From: Flavobacteriaceae bacterium
GTDB lineage: Bacteria > Bacteroidota > Bacteroidia > Flavobacteriales > Flavobacteriaceae
Assembly (NCBI GenBank): GCA_004762155.1
Contig: SIHP01000002.1
Span: 310,001 to 374,000 of the forward strand
Reading direction: 5' to 3'
DNA: 64,000 nt
Shown here: positions 1 through 8,401 of the stretch, piece after piece
Layout of the letters: each line of letters begins with the position of its first letter
Numbering within the stretch: position 1 is the stretch's first letter
Position numbers and translations under genes: made by a program
Notes under the pieces: model-generated
What the model was told of the DNA's origin: nothing
The model's database searches: none
The model's input: only the letters and a program-made list of their open reading frames with translations

Positions 1-338
1 CTGGTTATGGAACCGAAGTTGCAGAAGGAAAAGAAACAAGAGAATTTAATGGTAAAATGCATGTTCTAGAACCTGCTTTTGAAGCTGATTTTGCTTTTGT
101 AAAAGCTTGGAAAGGTGATGCTGCTGGAAATTTAGTTTTCAAAGGAACGTCTCGTAATTTCAATCCAAATATGTGTGGTGCAGCAACTATTACAGTTGCT
201 GAAGTAGAAGAATTGGTTCCTGTAGGAACTTTAGACCCTAACAATATTCATATTCCAGGTATTTTTGTGCAACGAATTTTTCAAGGTGAAAACTATGAGA
301 AACGTATTGAACAACGTACTGTTCGCTCTCGTAATTAA
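1..338 (+). CDS. scoA: 3-oxoacid CoA-transferase subunit A, C-terminal part (gene enters from the left edge)
   Basis: The visible 111 residues are the end of the A subunit of a succinyl-CoA:3-oxoacid CoA-transferase, a cytosolic enzyme that moves CoA from succinyl-CoA to acetoacetate or a similar 3-oxoacid. The frame is open from base 3 with no start codon, so the gene begins before the window. The run MCGAATITVAEVEELVP and the ending around HIPGIFVQRIFQ are typical of this subunit. The B subunit gene follows on the same strand at 782, but an unrelated small gene lies between them, whereas the two are normally almost touching. The family call is firm; the exact 3-oxoacid used cannot be read from this fragment. 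Confidence 0.9.
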   Translation, partial: GYGTEVAEGKETREFNGKMHVLEPAFEADFAFVKAWKGDAAGNLVFKGTSRNFNPNMCGAATITVAEVEELVPVGTLDPNNIHIPGIFVQRIFQGENYEKRIEQRTVRSRN

Positions 339-344
339 TTTTTC

Positions 345-775
345 TATTTGAAAATGTGTTTATTTGAAAATTTCTTGTTTAAAACCTCTATTTATGAGAA
401 ATGATAAAGAAAATATAATTATAAATTTAACTTTTGAGTTATCTCTTCAAGTGATTAAATTTTCAGAAGAAATTAGGGAATTGCATAAATATGAAATGGC
501 TTCGCAAATTTTTAGAAGTGGAACTTCTATTGGAGCAAATATTAGAGAAGCACAAAACGCAGAAAGTAAAGCGGATTTTATTCATAAGTTTAAGATTTCT
601 GCTAAAGAAGCAGATGAATTGGAATATTGGTTAGAGTTATGTGAAAAGTCAGAATTTTATCCAAATCCAAATAAAAAAATTACTGACGATTTAAAAGTTG
701 TTATTAAAATAATTAGCAAAATAATTGCTTCATCTAAAAGAAAATAATTTTCAAATCTTCAAATTAACGAATTGT
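345..775. mobile_element. putative small mobile unit carrying the four-helix-bundle gene
   Basis: The four-helix-bundle gene is bracketed by short AT-rich repeats. TATTTGAAAAT is present at 345-355 and again at 361-371. The inverse, ATTTTCAAAT, overlaps the stop codon at 747-756 and is followed by another TTCAAAT at 758-764. The bracketed unit falls exactly between scoA (ending at 338) and scoB (starting at 782). From general knowledge, genes of this family in Bacteroidota often carry such TTTGAAAAT-type edges and turn up between unrelated genes. There is no transposase, so movement would need help in trans; the exact borders are uncertain by about ten bases. Confidence 0.45.
394..747 (+). 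CDS. four-helix bundle protein (23S rRNA intervening-sequence / S23 family)
   Basis: This 117-residue protein belongs to the four-helix-bundle family first seen encoded in 23S rRNA intervening sequences and related to Avd, the accessory protein of diversity-generating retroelements. Family marks are the motif FRSGTSIGANIREAQNAES near residues 40-60 and the stretch FIHKFKISAKEADELEYWLEL after it. I chose the ATG at 394; an upstream in-frame start at 364 would add ten residues that lie inside the flanking repeat. The gene sits between the two CoA-transferase subunit genes and has no functional link to them. TATTTGAAAAT occurs twice before it (345-355, 361-371) and its inverse ATTTTCAAAT directly after its stop (747-756), suggesting a small mobile unit. 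No molecular function is established for stand-alone copies. Confidence 0.85.
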   Translation: MRNDKENIIINLTFELSLQVIKFSEEIRELHKYEMASQIFRSGTSIGANIREAQNAESKADFIHKFKISAKEADELEYWLELCEKSEFYPNPNKKITDDLKVVIKIISKIIASSKRK

Positions 776-781
776 ACAATT

Positions 782-1435
782 ATGCTTGATAAAAACGGAA
801 TAGCGAAACGAATCGCAAAAGAAGTTAAAGACGGTTATTACGTAAACCTAGGTATTGGTATACCAACTTTAGTTGCAAATTATGTTAGAAACGATATTGA
901 GGTAGAATTCCAAAGTGAAAATGGAGTTTTAGGAATGGGACCTTTTCCTTTTGAAGGTGAAGAAGATGCTGACATTATAAATGCTGGAAAACAAACCATA
1001 ACAACAATGCCAGGTGCAAGTTTTTTTGATTCCGCAACTAGCTTTGCAATGATTAGAGGAAAACACGTAGACTTGACTATTTTGGGAGCAATGGAAGTTG
1101 CTGAAAATGGTGATATTGCCAACTGGAAAATCCCAGGGAAAATGGTAAAAGGTATGGGAGGCGCAATGGATTTGGTTGCTTCTGCAGAAAACATTATTGT
1201 TGCTATGATGCATACCAATAAACGTGGTGAATCTAAATTATTAAAAAAATGTTCTCTTCCTTTAACTGGTGTTGGTTGTGTAACTAAGGTAGTTACTAAT
1301 ATGGCTGTTTTAGAAGTTAAAAACAATGAATTTCATTTACTAGAAAGAGCTCCAGGGATTTCTGTAGAAGAAATTAAAAATGCAACAGAAGGTACATTAA
1401 TCGTAAATGGTGAAGTTCCAGAAATGGACATCTAA
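782..1435 (+). CDS. scoB: 3-oxoacid CoA-transferase subunit B
   Basis: This 217-residue protein is the catalytic B subunit that works with the A subunit at the left edge. The motif SENGVLGMG near residues 46-54 holds the glutamate that forms the enzyme-CoA thioester in this family. GIGIPTLVANY near the start and VTNMAVLEV near the end are also typical. I chose the ATG at 782, because MLDKNGIAKRIAKEV is the normal family N-terminus; an in-frame start at 725 would lie inside the upstream four-helix-bundle gene. Length matches stand-alone B subunits. The insertion upstream could weaken transcriptional or translational coupling to the A subunit, but both genes look intact. Confidence 0.95.
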   Translation: MLDKNGIAKRIAKEVKDGYYVNLGIGIPTLVANYVRNDIEVEFQSENGVLGMGPFPFEGEEDADIINAGKQTITTMPGASFFDSATSFAMIRGKHVDLTILGAMEVAENGDIANWKIPGKMVKGMGGAMDLVASAENIIVAMMHTNKRGESKLLKKCSLPLTGVGCVTKVVTNMAVLEVKNNEFHLLERAPGISVEEIKNATEGTLIVNGEVPEMDI

Positions 1436-1501
1436 ACCATATTGAAATTCAATTATAATAAAATAAATATTTCTCCCAAAAGGGAAATAAAAAGGGGATA
1501 A

Positions 1502-2263
1502 ATGAAAATAATATCATACAACGTAAACGGAATACGTGCGGCTATAAAAAAAGGGTTTATTGATTGGTTACAACAAGCGGATCCTGATGTAATATGCATA
1601 CAAGAAACAAAAGCTCATAAAGAGCAATTAGATGTAACTGAATTTGAAAACGCAGGTTATCCTTATCATTATTGGTTTTCTGCACAAAAAAAAGGCTATT
1701 CTTCCGTTGCTATATTCTGTAAGAAAGAACCAAAACATATTGAGTACGGAACAGGAATTGAAAGCATGGATTTTGAAGGTAGAAACATCCGAGTAGACTT
1801 TGATGAAATTTCTGTAATGAGCTTATACCTTCCGTCTGGAACAAATAAAGATCGTTTAGATTTTAAGTTTCAATATATGGCCGAATTCCAAGAATATGTA
1901 AATAATCTAAAAGAGGAACTTCCTAATTTAGTTATTTGTGGTGATTACAATATTTGTCATGAAGCTATTGATATCCATAATCCTAAAATGAAAAACGTTT
2001 CTGGTTTTTTACCTGAAGAACGCGAGTGGATTGGTGATTTTATAAATAATGGTTTTATAGACAGTTTTCGTCATTTAAACAAAGAACCTAATCATTATAG
2101 CTGGTGGAGTTACCGAGCAAATTCAAGAGCAAATAATAAAGGTTGGCGTATCGATTATAATATGGTTTCTGAGCCTTTAAAAGAAAACATATCAAGAGCC
2201 TATATATTACCAGAAGCAAAACATTCTGATCACTGTCCTATTGTAGTTGAATTAAAATTTTAA
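1502..2263 (+). CDS. xth: exodeoxyribonuclease III (AP endonuclease family)
   Basis: This 253-residue protein of the EEP nuclease superfamily cuts DNA at abasic sites and removes 3' blocking groups in base-excision repair. The order of family motifs is complete: YNVNGIRAA at the N-terminus, the metal-binding glutamate in CIQETK near residue 35, the GDYNICH motif with catalytic Asp and Asn near residues 148-154, and the C-terminal SDHCPIVVE with the catalytic Asp-His. The length fits bacterial ExoIII/ExoA enzymes. It starts at ATG 1502, 66 bases after scoB, and is followed at 24 bases by the transglycosylase gene, so those two may be cotranscribed. A loose hairpin around 1470-1487 precedes it, but it is too imperfect to call. 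Confidence 0.93.
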   Translation: MKIISYNVNGIRAAIKKGFIDWLQQADPDVICIQETKAHKEQLDVTEFENAGYPYHYWFSAQKKGYSSVAIFCKKEPKHIEYGTGIESMDFEGRNIRVDFDEISVMSLYLPSGTNKDRLDFKFQYMAEFQEYVNNLKEELPNLVICGDYNICHEAIDIHNPKMKNVSGFLPEEREWIGDFINNGFIDSFRHLNKEPNHYSWWSYRANSRANNKGWRIDYNMVSEPLKENISRAYILPEAKHSDHCPIVVELKF

Positions 2264-2286
2264 TCTTTTAACATTACTTGTCTTAC

Positions 2287-3648
2287 ATGAATAATTTTAA
2301 TATTCAGCAAAGAACTTTATTGTTCGTTATATTTATTTCTTTTAAACTAATAGCGCAACAACCTTTAGACAGCATTTATGAGAAAAAAACAAATTCAATT
2401 GCTCTAATTGACACTGTTTTTACAGCCGTAGATACTGTTAAAACTTTAGCACATCAACCTATACTTACCAAAATAAAATATACGGATGATGATTTAAAAA
2501 TGATTGATAGTTTATTGGTTGAAGCTAAATTCAATTCACCTTTATACAACAGCACTCAATATGTAATTGATGATAAAGATATTGTAGGTAATATTACAAA
2601 AGTGGTTACTCCAGAGGTTTTAAAAGCTCGTTTGGAAGAGATAAATACCACTACTCCATTTAACTTAGCATACAACCCTGCTTTAGAAAATGTTATTAAT
2701 AATTATATAAAATACAGAAAAAAGTATTATCCTGCTTTAATGGCAAGAGCTCAATATTACTTTCCTTTATTTGAGCAATATTTAGATCAGTATGAGATTC
2801 CTATAGAAATGAAATATTTAGCAATTGTTGAATCTTCATTACGACCAAAAGCTAAATCGCGCGTTGGTGCAACTGGTTTGTGGCAATTTATGTACGGAAC
2901 AGGAAAACAGTTTAAATTAGCGGTAAATTCTTATGTTGATGAACGTCAAGATCCTGTAAAATCAACAATAGCTGCTTGTAAATATTTGGATAATTTATAT
3001 GGAATTTTTGATGATTGGGATTTAGCCTTAGCAGCATACAACTCTGGACCTGGAAATGTATTAAAAGCAATTAAACGCTCTGGTGGATATAAAAACTATT
3101 GGAATATTCGTCCGTTTTTACCAAGAGAAACAGCTGGTTATCTTCCTGCCTTTTATGCAACAATGTATATTTTTAATTATGCTGAAGAATTAGGAATCTA
3201 CCCAGAAGCTCCAAAAATATTTAATTTCCAAACAGATACAGTTCAAGTAAAAAGAACTGTTTCTTTTCATCAAATTGCAGAAAAAACTGGAATTGACAAA
3301 AACGTTTTATCTTTTTTAAACCCTGTTTATAAGCTAGAAATTATTCCTTATGTAAAAAAGAAACTATTTTCTGTTAGATTACCAAGAAACAAAACCATTG
3401 ATTTCTTAAATAAGGAATCTGAAATTTATGCTTTAGCAGATTCTACAGATGCTAAACGAGAAAAACCTTTACCAAAATACTTTGAAATGGATAAACGTAT
3501 CCGTTACAAAGTAAAAAGTGGTGATTATTTAGGTAAAATCTCCATGAAATTTGGCGTACGAGTAAAAGATATTAAACGTTGGAATAACATGAAAAATAAT
3601 AATTTAAGAATTGGTCAGCGTTTGTATATTTATCCAAAAAAGATGTAA
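2287..3648 (+). CDS. MltD-like lytic murein transglycosylase with LysM domain
   Basis: This 453-residue periplasmic or envelope enzyme cuts peptidoglycan glycan strands non-hydrolytically. A signal peptide (LLFVIFISFKLIAQ) is followed by an SLT domain around residues 150-300. There the catalytic glutamate sits in LAIVESSLRP, followed by the family blocks GATGLWQFM and ALAAYNSGPGNV. A LysM peptidoglycan-binding motif closes the protein (YKVKSGDYLGKISMKFGVRV, then LRIGQRLYIYP). I prefer ATG at 2287 over the in-frame TTG at 2278. It lies 23 bases after exonuclease III. MltD is the closest well-known type, but Bacteroidota have several paralogs, so I give no gene symbol. Confidence 0.9.
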   Translation: MNNFNIQQRTLLFVIFISFKLIAQQPLDSIYEKKTNSIALIDTVFTAVDTVKTLAHQPILTKIKYTDDDLKMIDSLLVEAKFNSPLYNSTQYVIDDKDIVGNITKVVTPEVLKARLEEINTTTPFNLAYNPALENVINNYIKYRKKYYPALMARAQYYFPLFEQYLDQYEIPIEMKYLAIVESSLRPKAKSRVGATGLWQFMYGTGKQFKLAVNSYVDERQDPVKSTIAACKYLDNLYGIFDDWDLALAAYNSGPGNVLKAIKRSGGYKNYWNIRPFLPRETAGYLPAFYATMYIFNYAEELGIYPEAPKIFNFQTDTVQVKRTVSFHQIAEKTGIDKNVLSFLNPVYKLEIIPYVKKKLFSVRLPRNKTIDFLNKESEIYALADSTDAKREKPLPKYFEMDKRIRYKVKSGDYLGKISMKFGVRVKDIKRWNNMKNNNLRIGQRLYIYPKKM

Positions 3649-3698
3649 ACGGAACAGTTTTTGATTTTTAACAACAAACGAAACTAGAACAAACTATT

Positions 3699-4685
3699 AT
3701 GAAAAAAATATGCACTCTTTTAGTACTAACACTTTTTGTGTTTAGCTGCAAAACTGATGGGAAGTCAGATTTTGTATTACCTACATCTTCAGGTAACACC
3801 AATAAAATATTAGTAGTAATGAAAGCTAACGCTTGGTTAGGAAAACCTGGAGACGAAATCCGTACCGTTTTTGGAGAACACCAAGTAGGTTTACCACAAC
3901 CAGAAACATTATTATCCGTAGCACAAGTAGCTCCAGCTGGATTTGATTTTATGCGTAACGGTAAAGCTATTTTAATAATGCAAAAAGGAGAAAAAGAAGA
4001 TATTTCTATTGTTAGAAATAAATATGCTGCTCCTCAAATAATTGTTATTGCAACAGCAAAAGATGATAATGGCTATATTAATATTATTAGAAATAGAGGA
4101 AAAGAAATAATGAAAATTTTTAAAGATGAGGATATTAAATTCACTCAAAACATCTTTAAAAAAGAACGTTTGGATCATACTAAATTTAAAACATTACAAG
4201 ACTTAAATATTTCTGTAGATATTCCTAAAAGATATCAATTAGTTAAAGATAGCATTGGTTTTTTATGGCTACGCCAGCGTTTAAAAAGTGGAATTGCTAG
4301 AGGTGACGGAACTAATAATGTTTTAATTTATTCTGTTCCTTTGGAAGATGAAAATACGGTACAAGATAATATTACTGCTGTAAGAGATACTATTGGTAAA
4401 ACACACATCCCTGGAAGTAAAGAAGGCATGTATATGATTACAGAAGAAGCTTATACTCCGTTTACATATGATGCAGAGATTGACGGTAAAAAAGCTTTTG
4501 AAACCCGAGGTAAATGGGAAGTTAAAAACGATTTTATGGCTGGGCCATTTTTAAATTACACCGTAATTGATAAAAATAATAATCGTTTAATAATTTTTGA
4601 AGGTTTTACTTATGCTCCTTCAGTAAACAAAAGAGATTTTGTTTTTGAGTTAGAAGCAATTGCTAAATCAATGAAAATAAATTAA
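3699..4685 (+). CDS. DUF4837 family lipoprotein
   Basis: This 328-residue protein starts with a lipoprotein signal peptide ending in the lipobox VFSC (Cys17), so it is probably anchored in the periplasm or outer membrane. The body matches my knowledge of DUF4837, a Bacteroidota family of unknown function. Recognisable stretches are ILVVMKANAWLGKPGDEIR near residue 40 and VDIPKRYQLVKDSIGFLWLR near residue 175. It follows the transglycosylase by 50 bases on the same strand, which fits an envelope role, but that is inference from position only. No catalytic motif is visible. Confidence 0.8.
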   Translation: MKKICTLLVLTLFVFSCKTDGKSDFVLPTSSGNTNKILVVMKANAWLGKPGDEIRTVFGEHQVGLPQPETLLSVAQVAPAGFDFMRNGKAILIMQKGEKEDISIVRNKYAAPQIIVIATAKDDNGYINIIRNRGKEIMKIFKDEDIKFTQNIFKKERLDHTKFKTLQDLNISVDIPKRYQLVKDSIGFLWLRQRLKSGIARGDGTNNVLIYSVPLEDENTVQDNITAVRDTIGKTHIPGSKEGMYMITEEAYTPFTYDAEIDGKKAFETRGKWEVKNDFMAGPFLNYTVIDKNNNRLIIFEGFTYAPSVNKRDFVFELEAIAKSMKIN

Positions 4686-4716
4686 AGATTGAATTTCTTT
4701 TGAATTAAAAACATCA

Positions 4717-5553
4717 ATGGAAATAATTAATCTACCAGGTGATCTTAAAATAAAAAACAACTCTGTTTTTAAGGTTTATGATTATCAAACTTCAAAAGAA
4801 AACCTAAAACAAATGGTTTCTCTTCAACAAAATACATTTAGTTTTTTGTTGGAGGGAACTAAAGAAGTTTTCTCTAAAACAAAATCTACTTCAATAGAAA
4901 ACAATAGTTTTTTATTAATGAAAAAAGGAAATTGTTTAATGACGGAACGTGTACCGAATAACACGAATAATTATAGAAGTATTTTGTTTTTCTTTTCAGA
5001 TGAAATCTTAATATCTTTCATCCAAAAGCACAAAATAAAAAGACATAAACAACAAAAAGAATTTCTTCACCCTTTTGAATATGATCAATTTTTACAGGTA
5101 TTTGTAAACGGACTTATAAGTATTAGTAAACTAGATACTCAAATTCAATCAAAACTATTAGCTCTTAAGTTTGAGGAATTAATCCTTTACTTAACAACAA
5201 TAAAAGGTACAAATTTCATTTTCTCTTTATTAGAAAACATTAATTTAGAAACCAATCATTTTATTGAAGTTATTGAAACTAATAAATTCAATAAACTTAC
5301 GCTAAACGAACTTTCTTTTTTATCTAACATGAGTCTTTCTAAATTTAAACGCGAATTTGAAAAACATTTCCATAGCTCTCCTAGCAAATGGTTTCAAGAA
5401 AAGAGACTTGAAAAAGCAGCTTTTTTATTGAAAAACACATCAAAAAGACCTTCTGATATTTTTGAAGAAATTGGTTATGAAAACTTGTCCAACTTTATAC
5501 AAGCTTTTAAAATTAAGTACGGAAAAACCCCAAAACAGTATCAATTAGATTGA
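4717..5553 (+). CDS. AraC family transcriptional regulator
   Basis: This 278-residue protein has an N-terminal effector or cupin-like region of about 170 residues and a C-terminal AraC-type double helix-turn-helix (about residues 185-278). The second HTH shows the family signature, with PSDIFEEIGYENLSNFIQAF and the closing KYGKTPKQYQ. It starts 31 bases after the DUF4837 gene and is followed at 87 bases by the PEBP-like gene, which has its own TAnnTTTG box at 5610-5617. The neighbouring PEBP-like gene is the most likely target, by position only. No conserved ligand-binding residues are recognisable, so the effector is unknown. Confidence 0.9.
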   Translation: MEIINLPGDLKIKNNSVFKVYDYQTSKENLKQMVSLQQNTFSFLLEGTKEVFSKTKSTSIENNSFLLMKKGNCLMTERVPNNTNNYRSILFFFSDEILISFIQKHKIKRHKQQKEFLHPFEYDQFLQVFVNGLISISKLDTQIQSKLLALKFEELILYLTTIKGTNFIFSLLENINLETNHFIEVIETNKFNKLTLNELSFLSNMSLSKFKREFEKHFHSSPSKWFQEKRLEKAAFLLKNTSKRPSDIFEEIGYENLSNFIQAFKIKYGKTPKQYQLD

Positions 5554-5609
5554 CCTTTTAACAATACTTTTTGACCTGAACGAAATACAGTTAACACCTT
5601 TTTTCATTA

Positions 5610-5617
5610 TAATTTTG
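5610..5617 (+). promoter_or_regulatory. TAnnTTTG -7 box before the PEBP-like gene
   Basis: TAATTTTG fits the Bacteroidota -7 consensus. It lies 23 bases before the ATG at 5641 and just after an AT-rich stretch. I do not see a clear TTG -33 element at the right distance, which would fit a promoter that needs the upstream AraC protein, but that is a guess. Confidence 0.45.
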
Positions 5618-5640
5618 TTTAAAATTTAAACACAAATATT

Positions 5641-6192
5641 ATGAAAAAATTATTTTTTATGTTACCCTTTTTATTGATTACATCTAACATATTAATAGCC
5701 CAAAACACGTTTACATTATCTAGCAATAACACAGGTGGTCAAGCAAGTATTAATGAAGAATTTAATGGATTTGGATGTACTGGGAAAAATATATCTCCTG
5801 AATTATTATGGAAAAACGCACCTGAAGAAACAAAAAGTTTTGCAATAACTATGTATGATCCAGATGCACCTACTGGAAGTGGTTGGTGGCATTGGATTGT
5901 TTTTGACATTCCTTCAAACATGAATAAAATAGTTGCCGGAGCAGGAAACGTAAATTCAAATTTAATACCAGATAATGTTATCCAAAGTATTACAGATTAT
6001 GGAACAAAAGGCTTTGGAGGACCTTGCCCTCCAAAAGGACATGGTTTACATCAATATATAATTACAATTTATGCTTTAAAAACAGAAAAACTAGGTCTAA
6101 CTGCAGAAACAAACCCAGCTGTTGTTGGCTATTATCTTTGGAATAACACTATAGCTAAAGCAAGTATTATTATGTATTACAAGAAAGATTAA
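5641..6192 (+). CDS. YbhB/YbcL family Raf kinase inhibitor-like protein (PEBP fold), secreted
   Basis: This 183-residue protein has a Sec signal peptide (about residues 1-20, ending near LIAQ) and then a phosphatidylethanolamine-binding-protein fold. Family blocks are CTGKNISPELLWKNAP, the ligand-pocket motif YDPDAPTGSGWWHWIVFDIP and PPKGHGLHQYIITIYAL. Bacterial members are small-ligand-binding proteins without a settled substrate; the kinase-inhibitor name comes from the mammalian homolog. The signal peptide places this one in the periplasm. It stands alone behind its own promoter box and may be controlled by the AraC regulator upstream. Confidence 0.92.
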   Translation: MKKLFFMLPFLLITSNILIAQNTFTLSSNNTGGQASINEEFNGFGCTGKNISPELLWKNAPEETKSFAITMYDPDAPTGSGWWHWIVFDIPSNMNKIVAGAGNVNSNLIPDNVIQSITDYGTKGFGGPCPPKGHGLHQYIITIYALKTEKLGLTAETNPAVVGYYLWNNTIAKASIIMYYKKD

Positions 6193-6261
6193 AACCCATA
6201 AAAGTTTGAGAATACGCTATTAATGCATACTTAGTAGAATTTATTACAAAATAAGTTTTTA

Positions 6262-6269
6262 TATATTTG
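6262..6269 (+). promoter_or_regulatory. TAnnTTTG -7 box before the DUF1761 gene
   Basis: TATATTTG matches the Bacteroidota -7 consensus and lies 27 bases before the ATG at 6297. No convincing -33 TTG is seen. The gap between this gene and the previous one has no terminator that I can find. Confidence 0.5.
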
Positions 6270-6296
6270 AATCAATCAACTTAAAAACAAACTCTT

Positions 6297-6797
6297 ATGA
6301 AACCTAATTTAATTGCTTTACTTGCAGCTGCAGTAGTACCAATGCTAATCGGATTTTTTTGGTACGGACCAATTCTTTTTCAGAATATATGGATGAAAGA
6401 ATCTGGAATGACTGAAGAAAAAATGAAAAAAGGTAATATGGCGCTTATTTTCGGGCTCAGTTTTATCTGTAGTTTACTTATTGCTTTTTTCTTACAATTT
6501 GTAGTAATTCATCAATATGGAATTTTTCAAACATTAATAAACGAACCTGGATTTCAAGAAGAATCTGGCGTTGCTTTTAATACGTATACAGAATTTATGG
6601 CAGCATACGGAGATCGTTTTAGATCGTTTTCACATGGTTTAATTCATGGAATTATGACTGGATTATTTTTGGTAACACCAATTATAACTATAAAATCGTT
6701 ATTTGAAAGAAAGTCATTTAAATATATAGCTATAAACGTAGGATACTGGATTGTTACCTTAGCTCTTATGGGTGGAATTATTTGTCAGTGGTTATAA
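6297..6797 (+). CDS. DUF1761 family integral membrane protein
   Basis: This 166-residue protein has four probable membrane segments: residues 4-24, 48-70, about 118-138 and 144-165. The opening LIALLAAAVVPMLIGFFWYGPILF with the FWYGP turn is the DUF1761 hallmark. Function is unknown; the family lies in the inner membrane. It stands as a single gene between its own TAnnTTTG box and a strong terminator at 6818-6856, and its expression is therefore probably independent of the ABC exporter that follows. Confidence 0.85.
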   Translation: MKPNLIALLAAAVVPMLIGFFWYGPILFQNIWMKESGMTEEKMKKGNMALIFGLSFICSLLIAFFLQFVVIHQYGIFQTLINEPGFQEESGVAFNTYTEFMAAYGDRFRSFSHGLIHGIMTGLFLVTPIITIKSLFERKSFKYIAINVGYWIVTLALMGGIICQWL

Positions 6798-6817
6798 AAC
6801 AAACACAATTGCACTAT

Positions 6818-6856
6818 AAAAAAAGCATTCATTTTAAAAAAATGGATGCTTTTTTT
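6818..6856 (+). terminator. rho-independent terminator after the DUF1761 gene
   Basis: An 18-base stem pairs 6818-6835 with 6839-6856 with one G-U pair and a three-base loop; the 3' arm ends in seven T. It lies inside an N-terminal extension that an in-frame upstream start (6782) would give the next gene, so it argues against that start. Confidence 0.85.
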
Positions 6857-6910
6857 GTAACAAAAAACTGCAACACTACACTAATTACATATCAACTAAA
6901 TAACAATCAA

Positions 6911-8380
6911 ATGGTTTCACGTTTTTTAAATCTTGAATGGAAAAGTTTTCTTCGTTCTATGTTTTGGCAAAAAGGAGTACTTATTAATATAATAATGGCA
7001 TTTTTTGTACTTTATTTTATAACTATTTTCTTAGGTATTGGTATTGGAGGTTATTACATCTTAAAGAAAGAACTGCCTACAAAAGATCCGCTTAAAATTA
7101 TCAACTCTTTATTGTTTTTTTACATTATAGGAGATTTAATTATTCGCTATTTAATGCAAAAATTACCCGTAATGAATATTAAACCAATGCTTCATTTGCC
7201 AATAAAAAAGAAAAAATTAGTTCACTATATTTTAACCAAATCTGTTTTTTCTTTTTTTAATATTATTGGCTTATTCTTTTTCGTTCCCTTTGCATTTGTA
7301 TTAATAAAAGAAGGATACGACATTCCAAATGTTCTTGGTTGGTTAAGTGGACTGTTTTTCATCACTATAACAGCAAATTATTTAAACTTTTTAATCAATA
7401 AAAGTAATATTGCATTGGTAATTTTAGCCACAATATTAATTGGTGCTATTACTTTACAAACCTATAATATATTTAACCTGCAACACGTAAGTTTATATTT
7501 ATTTAATGGTTTATATGAAAACCCAATAGGATGTATACTACCAATAGTAGCTGTTGGTATACTCTATTTTTTAAACTTTAAACAACTAGCCTCAAAAGTA
7601 TATTTAGATAATGCTATTGCTGTTAAAGCTAAACAAGTTTCTTCTACAGATTTATCTTTTGTAGATAAGTTTGGAGATTTGGCTCCTTTTTTAAAAAATG
7701 ATATGCGTTTAATATGGAGAAATAAAAGACCAAAAACAGTCTTTTTCATGTCTTTTATTTTTCTTTTTTATGCCGTTATATTCTTTACAAACGATGTATA
7801 TCAAGAAAAAATGCCTTCTTTTTTAATTTTCGCTGCTTTATTTGTTACTGGTGGTTTTGTTATCAATTTTGGTCAATTTATTCCTGCTTGGGATAGTAGT
7901 TATTATAGAATGATTATGAGTCAGAATATTAAATATCGAAAATTTTTAGAAAGCAAATGGCTTTTAATGGTAGCCATCACATTTGTATTATACATTTTAA
8001 GTATTCCTTATATCTATTATGGTATTGATAAGTTTTTAATGATAACCGCTGGTGCAGTTTTCAACATCGGATTCAACTCGTTATTTATATTATTTGCAGG
8101 ATCATTTAACAGAAAATCAATTGATTTAAGCAGAGGTGGTTTTGGAAACACACAAGGTATGAGTGCCACTCAGTTTTTAATTATTATTCCTATGATGGGA
8201 ATACCAATGCTTTTATTTTGGATCTTAGACACATATGTAAGTTTTAATGCTGGTGTAATAGCAATTGCGTTTGTTGGAGTAATCAGTTTAATTTTTAAAA
8301 ATTATTTTATGAATTTAATTGAAAAGAAATACATCAAAGACAAGTATGCAACCATTCATGCTTTCAATCAAACTCATTAA
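6911..8380 (+). CDS. DUF5687 family ABC exporter permease
   Basis: This 489-residue protein is a polytopic inner-membrane protein with roughly twelve hydrophobic segments, the first right after MVSRFLNLEWKSFLRSMFWQKG. The N-terminal amphipathic stretch, the central NDMRLIWRNKRPKTVFFMS repeat of that theme at about residue 265, and the directly following ATPase gene identify the DUF5687 permease type of Bacteroidota, distantly ABC-2-like. I chose ATG 6911; a start at 6782 would read through a terminator hairpin. The ATPase gene begins 21 bases downstream, so the two form one exporter unit. The substrate is unknown. Confidence 0.85.
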   Translation: MVSRFLNLEWKSFLRSMFWQKGVLINIIMAFFVLYFITIFLGIGIGGYYILKKELPTKDPLKIINSLLFFYIIGDLIIRYLMQKLPVMNIKPMLHLPIKKKKLVHYILTKSVFSFFNIIGLFFFVPFAFVLIKEGYDIPNVLGWLSGLFFITITANYLNFLINKSNIALVILATILIGAITLQTYNIFNLQHVSLYLFNGLYENPIGCILPIVAVGILYFLNFKQLASKVYLDNAIAVKAKQVSSTDLSFVDKFGDLAPFLKNDMRLIWRNKRPKTVFFMSFIFLFYAVIFFTNDVYQEKMPSFLIFAALFVTGGFVINFGQFIPAWDSSYYRMIMSQNIKYRKFLESKWLLMVAITFVLYILSIPYIYYGIDKFLMITAGAVFNIGFNSLFILFAGSFNRKSIDLSRGGFGNTQGMSATQFLIIIPMMGIPMLLFWILDTYVSFNAGVIAIAFVGVISLIFKNYFMNLIEKKYIKDKYATIHAFNQTH

Positions 8381-8401
8381 TAAAACTAAAAAGAAAAAAT
8401 T

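Noticed and set aside
1466..1490. Hairpin before the exonuclease III gene
   Set aside because: The stem has a bulge and only about seven pairs; it does not end in a T run, so it is not called.
6782..6910. N-terminal extension of the DUF5687 permease from an upstream start
   Set aside because: The stretch contains a strong terminator hairpin (6818-6856), overlaps the stop of the previous gene, and adds residues unlike the family; ATG 6911 is better.
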